Shown: positions 59,359 through 64,000 of the stretch, piece by piece
How the letters are laid out: the number at the start of each line of letters is the position of its first letter
Position numbering within the stretch: position 1 is the stretch's first letter
From: Chryseobacterium sp. G0201
GTDB taxonomy: Bacteria; Bacteroidota; Bacteroidia; Flavobacteriales; Weeksellaceae
Direction of reading: 5' to 3'
DNA: 64,000 nucleotides
Assembly (NCBI RefSeq): GCF_003815655.1
Contig: NZ_CP033917.1
Span: forward strand, 2,852,001 to 2,916,000
Position numbers and translations under genes: made by a program
The notes under the pieces: generated by a model
Database searches by the model: none
Told to the model about the DNA's origin: nothing
Seen by the model: the letters and a program-made list of their open reading frames with translations, nothing else

Positions 59359-60042
59359 ATGAGTGTGAAGATGGTATTAATGTCTATCCTTAAAATTCTA
59401 GGTGTCATTGTAGGAATTATTGTTCTGTATGGTCTAATGGCTTATTTGCTGCCGTTTATCAAGATCTCAGCAAAGGATGACGGTGAGAAAAAAGAAATTC
59501 CTATTTATATTTACACGAACGGAGTACATACCGATATTGTAATGCCTGTGAAAAACGATATGCAGGATTGGAGCACAAAAATTCCTTTTACCAATACAAA
59601 ATCAAAGCGAACGGATTACAATTATGTTGGTATCGGCTGGGGCGATAAAGGGTTTTATCTGGATACTCCGACTTGGGCTGATCTGAAATTTTCAACGGCT
59701 TTTAAAGCGGCATTTTGGTTAAGCGAATCTGCAATGCACTGTACATACTACAAAACAATGAAAGAAGGGGATGATTGCAAAATGATCATGATCAGCAGAT
59801 CACAGTACAAAGATCTTACAAAGTTTGTTGAGGATAAATTTGATAAAGATCAAAACGGAAATTTTATTTTGATTCCTACCAATGCGGTCTACAGTGATAA
59901 TGATGCTTTTTATGATGCTCAGGGAAATTACAGTTTTCTCTACACTTGTAATACCTGGTCTAATGATGCCTTAAAAGCTGCCGGACAAAAAGCTGCATTC
60001 TGGACGCCTACAGATTCCGGGATTTTTCAACATTATAAATAA
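59359..60042 (+). CDS. TIGR02117/DUF2459 family membrane-anchored protein
   Basis: A 227-residue protein with one N-terminal membrane helix (about 7-30) and a domain opening YIYTNGVHTDIVMPVKN, then YVGIGWGDKGFYLDTPTWAD, and near the end YTCNTWSNDALKAAG. This pattern is that of the DUF2459 family. The Cys/His positions (NGVHTD, and TCNTW) resemble those of papain-like/NlpC-type folds, but no activity is established. It is exposed on the outer side of the inner membrane. It is single, convergent with the MocR regulator. Confidence 0.82.
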   Translation: MSVKMVLMSILKILGVIVGIIVLYGLMAYLLPFIKISAKDDGEKKEIPIYIYTNGVHTDIVMPVKNDMQDWSTKIPFTNTKSKRTDYNYVGIGWGDKGFYLDTPTWADLKFSTAFKAAFWLSESAMHCTYYKTMKEGDDCKMIMISRSQYKDLTKFVEDKFDKDQNGNFILIPTNAVYSDNDAFYDAQGNYSFLYTCNTWSNDALKAAGQKAAFWTPTDSGIFQHYK

Positions 60043-60084
60043 TTAAAAATTTTAGTCCAAAACCTGGAGTCTATTATCTGATAT

Positions 60085-61500
60085 CTAAATATTATTTTTA
60101 ATCATTTTTCCTAATTTCTCAAGATCACTTTCCACGCGGTCGGTCCATTCCAGACCGTAATTTAAACGCATGCAATTATTATATTGATTGTGTTGAGAAA
60201 ACATTCTACCGGGAGCAAAGCTTATTTTTTTACTGATAGCTTCATCATACAAATCTTCTGTGCAGATTCTTTTGTCGAGTTCAAGCCAGAGCATAAAACC
60301 GCCTTTAGGCTCAGAAACTTTGGTATTATCAGGAAAATAGTTAGCCACTGCTTTTTGAATTTGAAGATAATTTGAATACAATTTATTTCTAAACATTCTC
60401 AAGTGATGATCATATCTTCCATATTCAAGAAAATCAGCAATAACATCAGAATAAAATGATGGACTGCATACGGTCTGAACCAGTTTTTGGCGAATAATTT
60501 TATCTTTAAACTGCCCTGGAGCCACCCAGCCGACACGATATCCCGGTGCCAATGCTTTGGAAACAGAACCTACCCACATCACAAGACCCGCTTCATCGTA
60601 ATATTTACAGGGTTTTGGCCTTTCTGAGCCAAAATATAAATTCCCGTAAATATCATCTTCTATTAAAGGAACATTGTATTCGGTGATAAGCTTTACCAGT
60701 TGTTTTTTATTTTCATCAGACATTTGAAAGCCTAATGGATTGTTAAAATTAGTCACGAAACAACAGGCTGATATTTTGGGTAAAACCTTTTTCAAAGCAT
60801 CTAAATCTAAACCATCAATTGGATGAGTCGGAATTTCCACGGCTTTTAAACCTAATAGATGAATGGACTGTAGTATGCCAAAATATACAGGACTTTCAAC
60901 AGCAACGGAATCTCCGGGTTTTGTAACTGCCATAAGACAGTGATAAATGGCATTCATTGCACCCGAAGTGATTACAAGATCATTTTCAGTTATTTTTCCT
61001 TCAAGAATCAACGACCATTTTGCGATTTCTCGACGCAGATGCTCGTTACCTTGTACGGGTTCATAGTTGGTACCGCTGTCATTTTTAGCCTTCACAACAT
61101 TCAGCATCGATTTTTTCAATTTTGCTAAAGGAAGAAAACTTTTTCCGGGAATTCCCAACGCAAATTGAGTGAGATCCGGATGAGAAATGGTTCCAAAAAC
61201 CTTATCTATCAAATCCTGAGGTGGTTTTTCTAATCCTGATTCTTTAATTTTTATGACGGAAGGAAGTGCCAATTTCCGTTTTGAGGTCTGGCTTACAAAA
61301 TATCCGAATTTTGGTCTGGATTCAACAAGAGAACGGCTTTCCAATTCCATATACGCAAGCTTGATGGTGTTCAAACTTACATTATATAATTTCTGGGCAC
61401 TACGAAGAGAAGGTAATCTGTCGCCAAATTGCAGGGTTTCACTCTGTATCTGTTCGGTAATTATTTTTGCTATTTTAAGATATAGAACATCTTTAGCCAT
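60085..61500 (-). CDS. MocR-type regulator (GntR HTH fused to aminotransferase domain)
   Basis: A 471-residue protein. The N-terminal winged helix of the GntR family (about 1-72; LQFGDRLPSLRSAQKLYNVS) is joined by a linker to a fold-type I PLP-dependent aminotransferase domain (about 110-470). The PLP lysine lies in WVGSVSKALAPGYRVGWV, and CFVTNFNNPLGFQ marks the cofactor pocket. MocR proteins sense PLP or amino-compound ligands and regulate vitamin B6 or amino-acid genes. A second MocR of similar design is at 62722. The upstream region shows no copy of the GATACAG operator. Confidence 0.9.
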   Translation of the reverse strand: MAKDVLYLKIAKIITEQIQSETLQFGDRLPSLRSAQKLYNVSLNTIKLAYMELESRSLVESRPKFGYFVSQTSKRKLALPSVIKIKESGLEKPPQDLIDKVFGTISHPDLTQFALGIPGKSFLPLAKLKKSMLNVVKAKNDSGTNYEPVQGNEHLRREIAKWSLILEGKITENDLVITSGAMNAIYHCLMAVTKPGDSVAVESPVYFGILQSIHLLGLKAVEIPTHPIDGLDLDALKKVLPKISACCFVTNFNNPLGFQMSDENKKQLVKLITEYNVPLIEDDIYGNLYFGSERPKPCKYYDEAGLVMWVGSVSKALAPGYRVGWVAPGQFKDKIIRQKLVQTVCSPSFYSDVIADFLEYGRYDHHLRMFRNKLYSNYLQIQKAVANYFPDNTKVSEPKGGFMLWLELDKRICTEDLYDEAISKKISFAPGRMFSQHNQYNNCMRLNYGLEWTDRVESDLEKLGKMIKNNI

Positions 61501-61549
61501 AAAAAAGGGAGTTTTTTAAGTAAATATATGGAATTATTGATCTTTTTTC

Positions 61550-61915
61550 TCAAATATTTAACCAGTTTATCATTCTTTCAATAGTGGTTTTCAATTGTAA
61601 AGGATCACGATAATTACCAGAATTATTTCTTTTAAAATATCTGCTGGCTTGAAAAATGAATTTCTCTTTTTCTTCTGTATTCAGATCTGATTTTTCATAA
61701 ATAACAAAATCGTTTTGTCCCTTCTTGTTGATGATAAGACTTGCAAACGCTATGATGTTACCATTCTTTTTAACCATTAGAAACGGAATGCCAAAATTAT
61801 CAGTCACTGTTTTTGCGTTGGAAGTCTGAAGAAAAATTTTCTTTAATTCTACCATATCTCTAATATAAACTTCAGAGATTTGAAGGTGTTTTTGAAGCTG
61901 AACGGTCGTTTCCAT
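61550..61915 (-). CDS. Small protein of unknown function
   Basis: A 121-residue cytoplasmic protein with no family recognised. FGIPFLMVKKNGNIIAFASL (about 42-61) looks like a beta-hairpin core of a small alpha/beta domain, possibly a reduced GNAT-like fold. A GATACAG-N17-GGTACAG operator lies 53 bases upstream (61968-61998) with a -7 box TAATTTTG (minus strand, 61944-61937), so it is a likely target of the MocR regulator at 62722. Confidence 0.6.
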   Translation of the reverse strand: METTVQLQKHLQISEVYIRDMVELKKIFLQTSNAKTVTDNFGIPFLMVKKNGNIIAFASLIINKKGQNDFVIYEKSDLNTEEKEKFIFQASRYFKRNNSGNYRDPLQLKTTIERMINWLNI

Positions 61916-61967
61916 AATACTTTGCTTTATATATTACAAAATTATGGAGTCTTTAATTATGGTTACA

Positions 61968-61998
61968 GATACAGAAGTCTATATTATTGTGGGTACAG
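61968..61998 (-). promoter_or_regulatory. Twin GATACAG/GGTACAG operator (copy A)
   Basis: GATACAG (61968-61974), 17 bases, GGTACAG (61992-61998). Identical half-sites and spacing are seen at 62646-62676. It lies 53 bases before the minus-strand gene that starts at 61915. Confidence 0.7.
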
Positions 61999-62085
61999 AA
62001 TTTTGTTTAAACATTATATCTAAAACAAAATAATAACCTCTAAAATTTGATTGTTTTAAAGGTTATTAATGGTGAAAGATTATTT

Positions 62086-62598
62086 TTAATGTAATAAATC
62101 TAATTCGTAAATCTGGGAAGGTGCATCAAATAGCTCAGAAACAGAATCTTTAACAAATATAAATCCATTATCCTTAAAAAATTGAAGGTGAGGATTATTT
62201 TGATCAATATTGATCCAGATGCTGTCTGTAAATTTGATGGCGGATTTTACTTTATTCCAAAGGGAAGGTCTGACTTCCGAATCGTATTCCGGAAGTATAC
62301 CAAATTCCATCAATTCTGTCATTTTTTTGCCTTCAGATGAGTCGGAATAACTCGAACCGCTTTTAAATAAGCAATATCCTGCAGGCTGATCGTCTACAAA
62401 AACCATAATAAGCTGATTAGAAAGATCATTCAAAATATTGATCATTTTTCTATGATCCAAATGTTCTTTGATATAATTTTCTATGGTGTCAAGCGGAATA
62501 TGTTCTTTATAAATATGTCTGATAACGGCTTTTTTTACATCAAAAAGATCGTCAACTCCTTTGTCGGATCCTACTGCGAATTTTGAAACTATCTCCAT
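62086..62598 (-). CDS. GNAT-like acetyltransferase, predicted
   Basis: A 170-residue cytoplasmic protein with LIMVFVDDQPAGYCLFKSGS (about 62-81), MELMEFGILPEYDSEVRPSL (about 94-113) and NPHLQFFKDNGFIFVKDSV (about 137-155). These follow the order of GNAT acetyltransferases, with the NGF motif typical of the last strand-helix turn. Its substrate is unknown. The second GATACAG operator lies 48 bases upstream (62646-62676), shared with the divergent MocR gene. Confidence 0.68.
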   Translation of the reverse strand: MEIVSKFAVGSDKGVDDLFDVKKAVIRHIYKEHIPLDTIENYIKEHLDHRKMINILNDLSNQLIMVFVDDQPAGYCLFKSGSSYSDSSEGKKMTELMEFGILPEYDSEVRPSLWNKVKSAIKFTDSIWINIDQNNPHLQFFKDNGFIFVKDSVSELFDAPSQIYELDLLH

Positions 62599-62645
62599 TG
62601 GATTCTTTTTTATTCGAAGGTAAGGGATTTTTTAACTTAAAAATA

Positions 62646-62676
62646 GATACAGTTTTATAAAATAGAATCGGTACAG
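62646..62676. promoter_or_regulatory. Twin GATACAG/GGTACAG operator (copy B)
   Basis: GATACAG (62646-62652), 17 bases, GGTACAG (62670-62676). It sits between the divergent GNAT-like and MocR genes, 5 bases before a TAATTTTG -7 box (62681-62688; a second overlapping one at 62689-62696) for the MocR gene. Confidence 0.75.
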
Positions 62677-62721
62677 TTGTTAATTTTGTAATTTTGTTAA
62701 GAACAGTTAGATTTAAAACCT

Positions 62722-64000
62722 ATGCAGGCTTACAAATATGAAATATTTACTTCCATAATCGAAGACCAGATAAAAAGTGGAGCGGTGAAAACGGGAAACC
62801 GTTTGCCTTCGGTTAGAGAGATCAAAGAAAAATACAAATTAAGTATAAGTTCGGTTCAGAGTGGGTATGATTATCTTGTGATGAAAGGTTTGGTTGAAAA
62901 TATTCCTCGTTCCGGCTATTTTGTAGCTTTTAATTCAAAAGAGAATATTCCTGAAAGATCATTAAAATCGCTGCCGATTATAAAGAATACAAAATTTAAT
63001 AAAAATCTGCAACTGACTTCTATCAGAAATAAACATGTTGAACATGGTTCGTTTAATGTTACGGCACCTACAGACCTATTGATTCCTCAAAAATTGATCC
63101 TAAGAAAAATGCAGGAAGTAATCCGTGAAAAAGGTGCATCACTTCTCCGTTACTATCCACTGAACGGTTCGCAATTGCTGAGAGAGCAGATTTCAGGTCG
63201 GGCTGCTAGATACGGCTGTAAGCTCAATGCAGAAGAATTGATCATCACAGATGGGGCTTTGCAGGCGCTTTACATTGCGTTGGCATCTGTAACAAAAGCA
63301 GGAGATGTGATTGCGGTTGAAAGCCCTTGTGTGTTTTCTGTTTTGGAGGTGATTTCTAATTTGAAGCTTAAAGCAATAGAAATTCCGGTGCATTATAAAG
63401 AGGGGTTTGATTTACCATATTTAAGAAAAATTTGTAATGAAAATAATATCCGGGCAGTGATTGTAACCCCGAATTTTCATAATCCCACAGGAATTTTGAT
63501 GACGGATGATGCTAAAAAAGAGCTGTTGTCAATTGCTGAAATTCATCAGATCCCAATCATTGAGAATGATATTTACGGAGATCTTTATTTTGGTAGAGAA
63601 CGATCTTCCAACATTCGGAATTTTGATGAAAGCGGTTTGGTGATGACATTTTCTTCATTTTCAAAAACTCTGGCACCGGGGATCCGCCTCGGATGGCTTA
63701 ATCCGGGCAAATTTTATGCTGAAACTGAAAGGTTAAAATTTTCTCTCGGCAGATCTGTTGCACCAATTTATCAGGAATTAATGATAAAACTTTTGGAAAG
63801 TAGCAGTTATGACAGGCATTTGCGCACATTTCGAAAACAATTGGAAAAACAAGCGATAGAATTATTAGATGTTTTAAGAAAATTTTTTCCTGAAAATTCC
63901 TATTTTCACAGACCTCAGGGCGGGTACAGTATTTGGGGTGAGTTGCCAGAAAATGTTGATATGGAAGCTTTTTATCAGTATTGTGAAAGTCAGAAGATTT
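62722..64000 (+). CDS. MocR-type regulator, 3' end cut by window edge
   Basis: ATG 62722 opens a frame that stays open to the last base (426 codons), so the C-terminus is outside the window. The GntR-type winged helix (about 1-68; KTGNRLPSVREIKEKYKLSI) is followed by an aminotransferase domain with TPNFHNPTGIL and the PLP-lysine motif SSFSKTLAPGIRLGW (K315). It resembles the MocR protein at 60085 in design but is clearly distinct. It is divergent from the GNAT-like gene, with the copy B operator between them, so autoregulation is likely. Confidence 0.9.
   Translation, partial: MQAYKYEIFTSIIEDQIKSGAVKTGNRLPSVREIKEKYKLSISSVQSGYDYLVMKGLVENIPRSGYFVAFNSKENIPERSLKSLPIIKNTKFNKNLQLTSIRNKHVEHGSFNVTAPTDLLIPQKLILRKMQEVIREKGASLLRYYPLNGSQLLREQISGRAARYGCKLNAEELIITDGALQALYIALASVTKAGDVIAVESPCVFSVLEVISNLKLKAIEIPVHYKEGFDLPYLRKICNENNIRAVIVTPNFHNPTGILMTDDAKKELLSIAEIHQIPIIENDIYGDLYFGRERSSNIRNFDESGLVMTFSSFSKTLAPGIRLGWLNPGKFYAETERLKFSLGRSVAPIYQELMIKLLESSSYDRHLRTFRKQLEKQAIELLDVLRKFFPENSYFHRPQGGYSIWGELPENVDMEAFYQYCESQKI

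Overview
The window is low-GC, gene-dense chromosomal DNA from a flavobacterium (Bacteroidota), most likely Chryseobacterium or a close Weeksellaceae relative. The evidence is Bacteroidota-type promoters (TTTG, about 19-20 bases, TAnnTTTG), many lipoproteins and SusC/OMP_b-brl-type outer-membrane receptors, a gliding lipoprotein GldD, a Bacteroidota-type T6SS sheath pair, LytTR regulators and an S74 tail-fibre-like surface protein. I see no IS element, prophage, CRISPR array or rRNA. One tRNA (Asp, GTC) is present.

Layout. 1-2.2 kb: end of an LTA-synthase-like sulfatase-fold enzyme and a PAP2 phosphatase. 2.2-14.7 kb: an envelope cluster with a TolC/adaptor/RND efflux operon, a PepSY-like secreted protein, two TonB-type receptors, an HD protein, a second PAP2 protein and an EamA half-transporter. 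Four transcription units here carry the same direct-repeat operator at a fixed distance from a -7 box. 15-25 kb: tRNA-Asp with a duplicated 3' fragment, a membrane LytTR regulator divergent from a cytochrome P460 pair, an L,D-transpeptidase, an aspartyl protease, an esterase and surface proteins. 25-34 kb: housekeeping and stress genes (tyrS, an ECF-type sigma factor, lipA, AraC and MFS, dps, an FAD oxidoreductase). 34-40.6 kb: a self-contained LytS/LytT two-component regulon, in which four divergently placed genes (vWA, two SIMPL-type, one lipoprotein) each have a twin ACTTGGTGAA operator with exactly 21-bp periodicity. 40.6-48 kb: lipocalin, CinA and two tandem M13 metallopeptidases. 48-59 kb: tssB/tssC, mutY, gldD, PfkB kinase, SurA-like PPIase, nitronate monooxygenase, hydrolases, rhodanese and queG. 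59-64 kb: a TIGR02117 protein and two MocR-type regulators; the second is cut by the window end and sits beside a paired GATACAG-N17-GGTACAG operator.

The strongest new signals are regulatory. They are (1) the LytTR regulon at 35.5-40.6 kb, with four operators and conserved spacing to the -7 boxes of three of its four genes; (2) the PhoB/OmpR-like operator TTCAAAAT-N3-TTCTAAAT shared by the efflux operon, the PepSY gene and two receptors; and (3) the MocR operator pair near 62 kb. Intergenic regions also carry several families of small palindromic repeats.
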